Of a DNA stretch of 64,000 bases, positions 7,172 through 15,506 are shown piece after piece. Source of the stretch: Massilia endophytica. GTDB lineage: Bacteria > Pseudomonadota > Gammaproteobacteria > Burkholderiales > Burkholderiaceae_D. Position 1 is the stretch's first letter. Each line of letters starts with the position of its first letter. Position numbers and translations under genes: made by a program. Location: positions 248,001-312,000 of the forward strand of contig NZ_CP088952.1 in NCBI RefSeq assembly GCF_021165955.1, in the 5' to 3' direction. The notes under the pieces are model-generated. The model did not search any database and was not told where the DNA came from. It saw only the letters and a list, made by a program, of their open reading frames with translations.

Positions 7172-9670
7172 CTAGACGGGTGTGAAGAGCATCATCTGCG
7201 CGTCGTCCCTGCGGTGGACGTTGTGCAGGCTGGTGAGGGGACCCAGGAGGCTGGCGTTCTCCCAGGCGGGAACGGCGGTGAAGCCGCCAGCCCAGTCCAG
7301 CACCGTGTCGGCGGGCATGGGGCGCGCGATGCCGTAGCCTTGCGCCAGGTCGCAGCCCATGCGGATCAGGAGGGCGCCGTGTTCCACCGTCTCCACGCCT
7401 TCCGCAATTACGCCGCGGTTGAAGGCGCGCGCCAGACCAATGACGGCGCTTACCAGGTGCAGGTCGTCCGAGTCGTCGAGCATATTGCGCACGAAGCTCT
7501 GGTCGATCTTGAGCATGTCGGCGGGCAGGCGCTTGAGGTAGGACATGGATGAATAGCCGGTGCCGAAATCGTCCAGCGCGAAGCGGATGCCGAAGGCCTG
7601 GCATTCCTGCATGATGTTGCGCACATGGCTCACGTCGTGCAGGGCAGAGGATTCCAGTATCTCCAGTTCCAGCAGCTGCGGCGGCACTTCCGGGAACTCG
7701 TCGAGGATGCCGCGCAGGCGCTGCACGAAATCGGGACGCTGGAAGTGGCGCGCCGCTATATTCACGCTCACCACCCATTCGCGCCCCGCGGCACGCCACT
7801 GCGCCACCTGGGTGAGGGCACGCCGCAGTACCCACTCGCCGATATCGGCAATCAGGTCCGTGTGCTCGATGATGGGCAGGAACTCGAGCGGAGGAACGAG
7901 CCCGCGTTCGGGGTGATTCCAGCGCAGCAGCGCTTCCATGCCCACGATACGGCCCTGGCGCAGGTTCACCTTGGGCTGGAAGTAGAGGCAGAGCTGCTCC
8001 GATTGCAAGGCCTCGCGGATCTCCGTGCGCCGGTTGTGGTGGGTGCGCACTTCCTCGTCCAGATCGGCGTCGAAGAAATGCACGCGGCTGCGGCCCTGCA
8101 CCTTGGCCTGGTAGAGGGCCTGGTCGGCGTGGCGCAGCAGGTTGTCCGGGCTGGCCGTGGTGCCCGTGTACACGGCCACGCCAGCGCTGGCAGTCAGGTT
8201 GATCGTTTGCGTCTGGCACTGGTAGCTGCGCTTTAGCGACAGCATCAGGCGTTCCAGCGTGTGTTCGATCTCGGCGCGGTTGGCCTGTTCGCGCAGCAGC
8301 ATCACGAATTCGTCGCCGCCCAGCCGCGCCACGTAGTGCCGCGTGCCTGCAAAGTCGTGTAGGCGGCTGGCGACCTGCTTGAGCACCTCGTCGCCCAGCA
8401 TCTGGCCCCCGCTTTCGTTCACTTCGCGGAAGAGGTCGAGGTCGAAGAGGCAGACCGCCAGAAGCAGGTCTTCTTCGCGCGCGCGGCCGATTTCGTGGTC
8501 GAAGCGGGCCTGGAGCGCCGCGCGGTTGGGTAAGCCGGTGAGCACGTCGTGGTGGCTTTGCCAGCTCATTTGCTGCATGAGGTGCCGGGTTTCGCTCACG
8601 TCCCGGAAGACGAGGACCGCGCCTTCCACATTGCCGTTGCTGCGGCGGATGGGCGCAGCCGTGTACTCCACGTTATAGCGCTCGCCCGAGCGGTGGCGCA
8701 GGCTCTGGTTCTTGGCCTTGACCACCGGACCGCCTGCGTAGATGGCGCTCATGGATTTGAGCAGGGTATGCTGGCCGAAGTTGTTCGCCAGCGTGAACAC
8801 GGTGTGCAGCTCCATGCCGCGCGCCTCGTCGGCGCCGCAGCCGGTGAGCTGCATGGCCGCCGCGTTCATCGTTTCGATCCTGCCGGTGAGGTCCGTGGTG
8901 ATGACCGCGTCGCCGATGGATTCCAGCGTAACGGCGATGCGTTCCTTCTCCGCCTGCAGGGTGCCCACCAGCGCCTGCACGCGCTCTGCCATGTCGTTGA
9001 AGGTGCGGGCCAGCTTGCGGATCTCGGGGCTGCCGCGCAGGGACAGGCGCACGTGATAGTCGCCGCCCCGGAAAGCGCGCGCCGCGGCGGCGACGCGGCC
9101 CAGCACGCGGCGGGCGGCGAAGACCAGGAGCCCGAGCAGGGCGTAGATCAGGAAGATATTGAGAGCGGTGATGGCCGCCTGCTGGCGCAAGCCTGTCCAC
9201 ACGCGGTTCAGCGGAAGCGTATTGCTGAACCAGAGCTGCAGGGTGCCCGTCGTGCCGTCGGGGAGCACCATGGGAATGCTGTAGCTGAGCGGCTCCAGGC
9301 GGGCCACGCGGGCGAACCAGGCAGGGAATTCCTGTTCGGCGCTGTCGCGCTGGATGCGCAGTGGCGACTCGCCGCCTTGCCAGCGCACCTCGGCGATATT
9401 GGGATTGACGTCCGCAGCGTGCTGCAGCAGGGAGGCGATGGCGGTGTCGTTCCTTTCCGCCGCCAGCGGAGGCAGGGCGCGGCTCAGGGCCTGGGCCACA
9501 TGCTGCGATTCCATCGTGTAGCGCAGGCGCTCCTGGCTCGACGCGGCATCGCTCAGGAGCCAGTAGCGGACCCCGACAATCCCGGCGATGAGAAAGGCCA
9601 ATGGCAGAAACAGACGGGCGCAAAGTCCCATCTTGCTCCAGTATGACGTCAGCGTGGTTGGCGGCGGCAT
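7172..9670 (-). CDS. Membrane-bound HAMP-PAS-GGDEF-EAL cyclic-di-GMP protein
   Basis: 832-aa inner-membrane signalling protein. One transmembrane helix is near residues 17-34 and a second near 165-190, framing a periplasmic sensor region. HAMP (about 190-240), PAS (about 245-370), GGDEF and EAL domains follow. The diguanylate cyclase site is intact (ARLGGDEFVMLL). The phosphodiesterase signature is present (GMEALLRWNHPE), with the later motifs ALDDFGTGYSS and KIDQSF, so both activities are possible. It is monocistronic. The sensed signal cannot be read from sequence. Confidence 0.93.
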   Translation of the reverse strand: MPPPTTLTSYWSKMGLCARLFLPLAFLIAGIVGVRYWLLSDAASSQERLRYTMESQHVAQALSRALPPLAAERNDTAIASLLQHAADVNPNIAEVRWQGGESPLRIQRDSAEQEFPAWFARVARLEPLSYSIPMVLPDGTTGTLQLWFSNTLPLNRVWTGLRQQAAITALNIFLIYALLGLLVFAARRVLGRVAAAARAFRGGDYHVRLSLRGSPEIRKLARTFNDMAERVQALVGTLQAEKERIAVTLESIGDAVITTDLTGRIETMNAAAMQLTGCGADEARGMELHTVFTLANNFGQHTLLKSMSAIYAGGPVVKAKNQSLRHRSGERYNVEYTAAPIRRSNGNVEGAVLVFRDVSETRHLMQQMSWQSHHDVLTGLPNRAALQARFDHEIGRAREEDLLLAVCLFDLDLFREVNESGGQMLGDEVLKQVASRLHDFAGTRHYVARLGGDEFVMLLREQANRAEIEHTLERLMLSLKRSYQCQTQTINLTASAGVAVYTGTTASPDNLLRHADQALYQAKVQGRSRVHFFDADLDEEVRTHHNRRTEIREALQSEQLCLYFQPKVNLRQGRIVGMEALLRWNHPERGLVPPLEFLPIIEHTDLIADIGEWVLRRALTQVAQWRAAGREWVVSVNIAARHFQRPDFVQRLRGILDEFPEVPPQLLELEILESSALHDVSHVRNIMQECQAFGIRFALDDFGTGYSSMSYLKRLPADMLKIDQSFVRNMLDDSDDLHLVSAVIGLARAFNRGVIAEGVETVEHGALLIRMGCDLAQGYGIARPMPADTVLDWAGGFTAVPAWENASLLGPLTSLHNVHRRDDAQMMLFTPV

Positions 9671-9738
9671 GATCCACTCATTATTACCGAAAAAGTAATG
9701 CCAGTGGGCAACTAAGTGAAAACGATGCCATCAATGGG

Positions 9739-9765
9739 AAAGCCGCCTTTTGGGCGGGTTTTATT
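9739..9765 (-). terminator. Possible terminator after gpx
   Basis: A GC-rich inverted repeat (CCCGCC and GGCGG arms around a CAAAA loop) lies 27 nt after the glutathione peroxidase stop. The T-tract on the minus strand is weak (CTTT), so this is tentative. Confidence 0.35.
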
Positions 9766-9791
9766 CCGAAACCACAGTGCTGTGGAAAATT

Positions 9792-10277
9792 CTATTCGGC
9801 GAGCAGCTTCTCGATGTCCCGGACAATGTCCTCCGGACGGGTGGTGGGGGCGTAGCGGTCGTACACCGTGCCGTCCTTCCGGATCAGGAACTTGGTGAAG
9901 TTCCATTTGATGCCCTCGGTGCCGAGCAGGCCGGGGGCGGTCTTCTTCAAGTGCTGGTAGAGGGGATGGGCATGCTCGCCATTGACTTCCACTTTCGCGA
10001 ACATGGGGAAGCTCACGCCGAACTTCGATTCGCAGAAGCTTGCGATCTGCGCTTCGTCGCCCGGCTCCTGCGCGCCGAACTGGTTGCAGGGGAAGCCCAG
10101 CACCTCGAAACCTTGCGCGTGGAAGCGCTGCTGCAGCTTTTCCAGGCCATCGTATTGCGGCGTGAAGCCGCACTGGCTGGCGGTGTTCACGATCAGCAGA
10201 ACCTTGCCCTGGTACTGCGCCAGCGGCACCGGATGGCCGGAAATGCTGTTGGCGCTGAAATCGAAGACGGTGCTCAT
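9792..10277 (-). CDS. Glutathione peroxidase (cysteine type)
   Basis: 161-aa thiol peroxidase of the GPx family that reduces hydroperoxides, probably with thioredoxin or glutathione. The active site is cysteine rather than selenocysteine (NTASQCGFTPQYDGL). The GFPCNQFGAQEPG motif carries the second cysteine and the catalytic Gln, and the WNFTKFLI motif carries the catalytic Trp. Its start codon overlaps the pilU stop (TAATG), so it is probably translated from the pilT-pilU transcript, an unusual partner for pilus motor genes. Confidence 0.95.
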   Translation of the reverse strand: MSTVFDFSANSISGHPVPLAQYQGKVLLIVNTASQCGFTPQYDGLEKLQQRFHAQGFEVLGFPCNQFGAQEPGDEAQIASFCESKFGVSFPMFAKVEVNGEHAHPLYQHLKKTAPGLLGTEGIKWNFTKFLIRKDGTVYDRYAPTTRPEDIVRDIEKLLAE

Positions 10278-11413
10278 TACACGAGGCCCAGGTGTTCGGT
10301 GCCGGCCGCGAGGTCGCGGTTGCGCGCGTCCTTGCTTTCGAGCTTGATGGCCAGGCGCAGGTCGTTGACGGAGTCCGCGTTGCGCAGCGCGTCTTCGTAG
10401 GAGATCTTGCCCGCTTCGTAGAGGTCGAAAAGCGACTGGTCGAAGGTCTGCATGCCCAGTTCGCGCGACTTCTTCATCAACTCCTTGATCTCGTGGACTT
10501 CGCCCTTGAAGATCAGGTCCGCGATCAGCGGGGAGTTCAGCATGATCTCGATGGCGACCGCGCGGCCCTTGGCTTCCTTGAGCGGAATCAGGCGCTGGGA
10601 GATCATGCCTTTCAGGTTCAGGGAAAGGTCCATCAGCAGCTGCTGGCGGCGCTCTTCGGGGAAGAAGTTGATGATGCGGTCCAGGGCCTGGTTGGAGCTG
10701 TTCGCGTGCAGCGTGGCCAGGCAGAGGTGGCCGGTTTCGGCGAAGGCGATGGCGTGGTCCATGGTCTGGCGGTCGCGGATCTCGCCGATCTGGATGACGT
10801 CCGGCGCCTGGCGCAGGGTGTTCTTCAGCGCGATTTCCCAGTCATCCGTGTCCACGCCCACTTCGCGCTGGGTCACCACGCAGTTGCCGTGCGGGTGAAC
10901 GAATTCCACCGGGTCCTCGATCGTGATGATATGGCCGTAGCTGTTGGCGTTGCGGTAGCCCACCATGGCCGCCAGCGTGGTCGATTTGCCGGAGCCCGTG
11001 GCGCCCACCATGATAACCAGGCCGCGCTTGGCCATGATCACGTCCTTCAGCACCTCGGGCAGGCCCAGGTCTTCCAGCTTCGGAATGGAGCTGTTAATCA
11101 CGCGCAGCACCATGCCCACGGAACCCATCTGCACGAAGGCGGAAACGCGGAAGCGTCCCAGGTCGCCGGGGGCGATGGCGAAGTTGGCTTCTTTCGTTGC
11201 CTCGAAGCTGGCGGTCTGCTTGTCGTTCATGATCGAACGGGCCAGGTCCGCCGTGTGCGCGGGCGTGAGGGCCTGCTGCGATACGGGCGTCATCTTGCCG
11301 TCGATTTTCATCGCGGGCGGGAAGCCGGCGGTGATGAAAAGGTCCGAGCCTTTTTTGCTGACCATGAGGCGCAGCAGGTCGAACATGAATTTGGATGCCT
11401 GGTCGCGTTCCAT
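10277..11413 (-). CDS. pilU: Type IV pilus retraction ATPase-like PilU
   Basis: 378-aa hexameric secretion ATPase of the PilT/PilU group that helps retract type IV pili. Walker A GATGSGKST is near residue 135, the Asp box (ITIEDPVEFVH), Walker B (IQIGEIRD) and the His box (AETGHLCLATLHA) are all intact. The PilU assignment rests on its position directly after pilT (9-nt gap) and on PilU-like text such as KNTLRQAPDVI. It is followed by an overlapping glutathione peroxidase gene. Confidence 0.93.
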   Translation of the reverse strand: MERDQASKFMFDLLRLMVSKKGSDLFITAGFPPAMKIDGKMTPVSQQALTPAHTADLARSIMNDKQTASFEATKEANFAIAPGDLGRFRVSAFVQMGSVGMVLRVINSSIPKLEDLGLPEVLKDVIMAKRGLVIMVGATGSGKSTTLAAMVGYRNANSYGHIITIEDPVEFVHPHGNCVVTQREVGVDTDDWEIALKNTLRQAPDVIQIGEIRDRQTMDHAIAFAETGHLCLATLHANSSNQALDRIINFFPEERRQQLLMDLSLNLKGMISQRLIPLKEAKGRAVAIEIMLNSPLIADLIFKGEVHEIKELMKKSRELGMQTFDQSLFDLYEAGKISYEDALRNADSVNDLRLAIKLESKDARNRDLAAGTEHLGLV

Positions 11414-11422
11414 TGCCGTTCC

Positions 11423-12466
11423 TTAGCCAGGGAAGTTTTCGGGGATCTTGGCCGCGTTGCGGGCGGCGGCGGACGAGATCACGTTGCGGCGCACGAGGTC
11501 CGTGAGGTTCTGGTCCAGCGTCTGCATGCCGACATTGCTGCCGGTCTGGATGGCGGAATACATCTGCGCGATCTTCGCCTCGCGGATCAGGTTGCGGATC
11601 GCGGGCGTGCCCACCATGATTTCGTGGGCGGCCACGCGGCCGGAACCGTCCTTCGTCTTCAGCAGCGTTTGCGAGATGACGGCCTGCAGCGATTCGGACA
11701 GCATGGCGCGCACCATCTCCTTTTCCTCGGCCGGGAACACGTCGACGATACGGTCGATGGTCTTGGCGGCGGAGGAGGTGTGCAGGGTGCCGAACACCAG
11801 GTGGCCCGTTTCGGCGGCGGACAAGGCGAGGCGGATGGTTTCCAGGTCGCGCAGCTCGCCGACCAGGATGGCGTCCGGGTCTTCACGCAGCGCGGAGCGC
11901 AGCGCGTTGTTGAAGGAGAGGGTGTGCGGGCCGACTTCCCGCTGGTTGATCAGGCACTTCTTCGATTCGTGCACGAACTCGATCGGGTCCTCGATGGTGA
12001 GGATGTGGCCGTACTCGTTCTCGTTCAGGTGGTTGATCATGGCCGCCAGCGTGGTCGATTTGCCCGAGCCGGTGGGGCCGGTAACGAGCACCAGGCCGCG
12101 CGGCTTGAGGGCGAATTCGGCGAAGATCTTCGGTGCGTTCAGCTCTTCCAGCGTCAGGATCTTGGACGGAATGGTCCGCATCACCGCCGAGGCGCCGCGC
12201 TCCTGGTTGTAGGCGTTCACACGGAAGCGCGCCAGGCCGGGAATGGCGAAGGAGAAGTCGCACTCCAGCATTTCCTCGTAGGCCTTGCGCTGGCCGTCGT
12301 TCATGATGTCATAGATCATGCCGTGCACGTCCTTGTGCTCAAGCGGTGGCAGGTTGATGCGGCGGACGTCGCCGTGCACGCGGATCATGGGCGGCAGGCC
12401 GGCCGAGAGGTGGAGGTCGGATGCCTTGTTCTTGACGGAGAATGCGAGTAGTTCGGAGATGTCCAT
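11423..12466 (-). CDS. pilT: Type IV pilus retraction ATPase PilT
   Basis: 347-aa pilus retraction motor. It begins with the PilT-typical MDISELLAFSVKNKASDLHL and contains Walker A GPTGSGKST, ILTIEDPIEFVH, LVGELRDLETI and the AIRNLIRE motif that is characteristic of PilT. It is the first gene of pilT-pilU-gpx, divergent from yggS with only 54 nt between start codons, so promoters of both lie in that short gap. Confidence 0.96.
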   Translation of the reverse strand: MDISELLAFSVKNKASDLHLSAGLPPMIRVHGDVRRINLPPLEHKDVHGMIYDIMNDGQRKAYEEMLECDFSFAIPGLARFRVNAYNQERGASAVMRTIPSKILTLEELNAPKIFAEFALKPRGLVLVTGPTGSGKSTTLAAMINHLNENEYGHILTIEDPIEFVHESKKCLINQREVGPHTLSFNNALRSALREDPDAILVGELRDLETIRLALSAAETGHLVFGTLHTSSAAKTIDRIVDVFPAEEKEMVRAMLSESLQAVISQTLLKTKDGSGRVAAHEIMVGTPAIRNLIREAKIAQMYSAIQTGSNVGMQTLDQNLTDLVRRNVISSAAARNAAKIPENFPG

Positions 12467-12520
12467 TTATAATCCCTGTGCCCTGGAAATTCGGCCTGTG
12501 CTCGGCCTGCTCATTTGATT

Positions 12521-13228
12521 ATGTCCACAATCCCCCAGAACTTGCAAGCTGTCGCTTCCGCCATTGTTGCCGCTGCCGCCGAGGCAGGGCGCCGCCCGGA
12601 CAGCGTGCGTTTGCTGGCCGTTTCCAAAACCTTCGGCCCCGATGCGGTGGAAGCCGCGGCGGCAGCCGGGCAGCGCGCCTTCGGCGAGAACTATGTGCAG
12701 GAAGGCGTGGACAAGATTCGCACGTTGCGCGAAACCCTGCCGCACGCAGCGCTGGAGTGGCATTTCATCGGCCCGATCCAGAGCAACAAGACGCGGCCCA
12801 TTGCCGAGCATTTCGACTGGGTGCACACCGTCGAGCGGGAGAAGATCGCGCAGCGCCTGTCCGAACAGCGCCCGGCGGGGCTGGGGCCGGTCAATATCTG
12901 CCTGCAGGTGAATATCAGTGGGGAAGCCAGCAAGAGCGGCGTGGCGCCGCAGGAAGTGGCGGACCTGGCGCGCAAGGTGGCAAGCCTGCCGAATTTGCAA
13001 CTGCGCGGCCTGATGGCGATTCCTGAACCCACGGACGACGAGTCGCAGCAGCGCACCGCCTTCCGCGCCATGCGCGAGCTGTTCGACGGCCTGCGCGCGG
13101 ACGGGCTGGCGCTCGATACGCTGTCCATGGGCATGTCCGCCGATATGCGGGCCGCGATACTGGAAGGCGCGACCATTGTGCGCGTCGGCAGCGCCATCTT
13201 CGGCGCGCGTTCATACAACAAGGGATAA
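12521..13228 (+). CDS. YggS-family PLP homeostasis protein
   Basis: 235-aa pyridoxal-phosphate-binding protein (YggS/PROSC/YlmE family) that buffers PLP and affects amino-acid metabolism. The PLP lysine is in RLLAVSKTFG. FGENYVQEG, WHFIGPIQSNK and LSMGMSADMRAAI are family signatures. ATG 12521 is preferred over the upstream TTG at 12515. It sits 2 nt before proC, an arrangement conserved across many bacteria, and is divergent from pilT. Confidence 0.95.
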   Translation: MSTIPQNLQAVASAIVAAAAEAGRRPDSVRLLAVSKTFGPDAVEAAAAAGQRAFGENYVQEGVDKIRTLRETLPHAALEWHFIGPIQSNKTRPIAEHFDWVHTVEREKIAQRLSEQRPAGLGPVNICLQVNISGEASKSGVAPQEVADLARKVASLPNLQLRGLMAIPEPTDDESQQRTAFRAMRELFDGLRADGLALDTLSMGMSADMRAAILEGATIVRVGSAIFGARSYNKG

Positions 13229-13230
13229 GC

Positions 13231-14079
13231 ATGAAGATTGCATTCGTAGGCGGCGGGAATATGGCCGCCGCGCTGATCGCGGGCCTGGCTGGCAAGCTGA
13301 CGCCGGGCGCCAATATCCACGTGGCGGACCCCAATCCGGCTTCGCTGGAGAAGCTGCATGCGCAGTTTGGCGTGAGCACTGCCAGCGCAGCGGACGGGAA
13401 AGTGGCGGAGGCCGAGGTGATCGTCCTCGCCGTGAAGCCGCAGAGCATGCGCGAGGTGGCGGCCCAGCTGCTGCCGCTGCTGCAGGGCGCGCAGGCGGCG
13501 GGACGCCAGCCGCTCGTGCTGTCGATTGCAGCGGGCATTCGCGCGGCGGACCTGTCGCGCTGGCTCGGCGGCTACCAGGCCATCGTGCGCACCATGCCCA
13601 ATACGCCAGCGCTGATCGGGCAGGGTGTGACGGGCATGGTGGCTTCCAGCGGCGTGACGGCGCAGCAGCGCGAAGCGGCGGACCGGATTCTGAAGGCCGT
13701 GGGCCAGACTGTATGGCTGGACGACGAGGCGCTGATCGATCCGGTGACGGCGGTATCGGGCAGCGGCCCCGCCTATGTGTTCTACTTCATCGAGGCGATG
13801 CAGCAGGCGGCGCTGGAGATGGGGCTGACGGCGGAGCAGGGTACGCAGCTCGCCATTGCCACCTTCACGGGCGCGGCGCAGCTGGCGGCGCAGTCGGAAG
13901 AGCCGGTGTCGGTGCTGCGCGAGCGGGTCACGTCGAAAGGCGGCACCACCTATGCGGCGCTGACGAGCATGGAGAACAGTGGGGTGAAGGCTGCGATTGT
14001 GACGGCGCTGAAGGCGGCGGCGGCACGCGGCAAGGAGCTCGGCGAGGAGTTGGGAGCAGAGGGGACAGACCCTGCATAG
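13231..14079 (+). CDS. proC: Pyrroline-5-carboxylate reductase
   Basis: Last enzyme of proline synthesis (282 aa), reducing pyrroline-5-carboxylate with NAD(P)H. The Rossmann motif FVGGGNMAAALIAGL opens the protein. The P5CR signature is seen in SGSGPAYVFYFIEA and VTSKGGTTYAAL. The final codons (EGTDPA and stop) come from the first REP hairpin at 14061-14090, so the repeat has supplied the stop codon and a few extra residues. It is co-transcribed with yggS. Confidence 0.96.
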   Translation: MKIAFVGGGNMAAALIAGLAGKLTPGANIHVADPNPASLEKLHAQFGVSTASAADGKVAEAEVIVLAVKPQSMREVAAQLLPLLQGAQAAGRQPLVLSIAAGIRAADLSRWLGGYQAIVRTMPNTPALIGQGVTGMVASSGVTAQQREAADRILKAVGQTVWLDDEALIDPVTAVSGSGPAYVFYFIEAMQQAALEMGLTAEQGTQLAIATFTGAAQLAAQSEEPVSVLRERVTSKGGTTYAALTSMENSGVKAAIVTALKAAAARGKELGEELGAEGTDPA

Positions 14080-14090
14080 GGTCTGTCCCC
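14061..14090. repeat. REP hairpin, copy 1 (overlaps proC 3' end)
   Basis: 30-nt palindrome: arm GGGGACAGACCC, short TGCATA loop, arm GGGTCTGTCCCC. It overlaps the last codons of proC. With copy 2 it forms an inverted pair about 65 nt apart in the convergent gap between proC and the DUF883 gene, the layout called a REPIN. The same core is found in the split copy around the IS110 element. Confidence 0.9.
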
Positions 14091-14155
14091 GGTAACCCAG
14101 TCGACCGCCGAACATGGTCGGCGCGGACTGGAGTTCGGTAACGGACTTGGTTTTC

Positions 14156-14185
14156 GGGGACAGACCCCCTGCGGGGTCTGTCCCC
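14156..14185. repeat. REP hairpin, copy 2
   Basis: Perfect 13-bp arms, GGGGACAGACCCC and GGGGTCTGTCCCC, around a CTGC loop. It is preceded by GTTCGGTAACGGACT, which closely matches the sequence before the IS110-split copy (GTTCGGTGACGGACT), and followed by TCTGTC, so the repeat unit is larger than the hairpin. It lies 8 nt beyond the DUF883 gene stop and could also act as its transcript end. Confidence 0.92.
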
Positions 14186-14193
14186 TCTGTCAT

Positions 14194-14559
14194 CTAAGTG
14201 CGCGAAGAGATCAGCATGCCGACGATGACGCCAATGGCGGCACCCAGGCCCACCGATTTCCACGGATTGTCGTGCACATAAACGTCGGTCGCCTGTACCG
14301 CCATCTTGCCCTTGGCTAGGACGGTGTCTTCCATCTTCAGCAGGTCGGTCTTGGCCGTGCGCAGGGTTTCCTGGAATTTCGACTTCACTTCGTTCAGGTC
14401 TTCCGCGCCGGCGTTGCTGGCGCTGCGCAGCCATTGTTCAGCGTCGTTGATGGCGGATTTCAGGTCGCCCATCAGGCGCTCGCGCGCTTCGCTGTTCTCG
14501 TTGCTCTGCGTGTGGGTCATGCCATTCGATTTGCTCGGCGTTGCTGGGGTCTGGTCCAT
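14194..14559 (-). CDS. DUF883 family (ElaB/YqjD-like) ribosome- and membrane-associated protein
   Basis: 121-aa helical protein with a C-terminal transmembrane segment (SVGLGAAIGVIVGMLIS). The YVHDNPWKSVG motif before it is typical of the ElaB/YqjD/DUF883 family. E. coli homologues tether ribosomes to the inner membrane in stationary phase; this role is inferred. ATG 14559 has GAGG 5 nt upstream and is preferred to the GTG two codons earlier. It is convergent with proC across the REP pair. Confidence 0.9.
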   Translation of the reverse strand: MDQTPATPSKSNGMTHTQSNENSEARERLMGDLKSAINDAEQWLRSASNAGAEDLNEVKSKFQETLRTAKTDLLKMEDTVLAKGKMAVQATDVYVHDNPWKSVGLGAAIGVIVGMLISSRT

Positions 14560-14597
14560 GATCACCTCGTCTTGGGATGGATTGCAGGATGCGCGGA

Positions 14598-15479
14598 TCA
14601 GCGCAGTGCGTAATCGAGCGCGATACCGGCAAAGACGGCCGCGCCCAGATAATTATTGTGCCGGAAAGCAGCGAAACAGGGCGCACGCTCGCGTGTGCGG
14701 ATCAGGAAGTAGTGGTAGACGGCGCAGCCTGCGGCAAGCGCCAATCCCAGCAGATACCACGGCCCCAGGCCGAAGTGCGCGCCCGCCGCCAGCAGAATGG
14801 CGAGATGCACGCCGTAGCACAGCATGATGATGGCCACGTCCGCCCGGCCGAAGGTAATGGCCGAGGTCTTGATGCCGATTTTCAGATCGTCATCCCGGTC
14901 CACCATGGCGTATTCGGTATCGTAAGCCACGGCCCAGAACACATTGCCCAGCAGGAGCAGCCAGGCGAAGGCGGGCACGGAATTCTGCACGGCGGCAAAG
15001 GCCATGGGAATGCCGAAGCCGAAGGCGATGCCGAGATAGGCCTGGGGAATGGCGAAGAAGCGCTTGAAGTAGGGGTAGGTGCCCGCGATGATGAGGGCGG
15101 CCACGCTCAGCTGCTTGACGAGCGCGTTCAAAGGCTGGATCAGCAGGAAGGCGATCAGCGACAGCCCCGCTGCGATGGCCAGCGCTTCCTTGCCGCTGAT
15201 GCGGCCGCTGGTAATGGGGCGGTCGGCCGTGCGCTTCACATGCCGGTCGAAATCCTGGTCGGCATAGTCGTTCACGGCGCAGCCCGCCGAGCGCATGAGG
15301 AAGGTGCCGAGGCTGAAGATCAGGAGCAGGCGCCAGTCCGGTACGCCGCCCGAAGCCAGCCAGAGCGCGCTGAGCGTCGGCCAGAGCAGGAGCACCGTGC
15401 CGATGGGCTTGTCCAGGCGGACCAGGCGGAAATACAGCTGAAGCTTGCTGGGAGAAGGGGATGTGGCTTGCACAGGCAT
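14598..15479 (-). CDS. ubiA: 4-hydroxybenzoate octaprenyltransferase
   Basis: 293-aa integral-membrane prenyltransferase of ubiquinone synthesis that joins a polyprenyl chain to 4-hydroxybenzoate. The two aspartate-rich motifs that bind prenyl diphosphate-Mg are present ([11 protein letters not shown] and [13 protein letters not shown]), with about eight hydrophobic helices. It follows oxyR on the same strand with a 27-nt gap; an oxyR-ubiA pairing is common in Betaproteobacteria. Confidence 0.95.
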   Translation of the reverse strand: MPVQATSPSPSKLQLYFRLVRLDKPIGTVLLLWPTLSALWLASGGVPDWRLLLIFSLGTFLMRSAGCAVNDYADQDFDRHVKRTADRPITSGRISGKEALAIAAGLSLIAFLLIQPLNALVKQLSVAALIIAGTYPYFKRFFAIPQAYLGIAFGFGIPMAFAAVQNSVPAFAWLLLLGNVFWAVAYDTEYAMVDRDDDLKIGIKTSAITFGRADVAIIMLCYGVHLAILLAAGAHFGLGPWYLLGLALAAGCAVYHYFLIRTRERAPCFAAFRHNNYLGAAVFAGIALDYALR

Positions 15480-15506
15480 CTCGGTGGCGTTGGAAACGCC
15501 GCCATT

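Noticed and set aside
10292..12451. A 719-residue open frame antisense to pilT and pilU
   Set aside because: It is the mirror of two well-conserved ATPase genes, is histidine/valine/arginine-rich and resembles no family; long antisense frames are expected at this GC content.
14061..14185. The REP pair as a small CRISPR array
   Set aside because: Only two palindromic, inverted units exist and there are no cas genes; they fit a REPIN.
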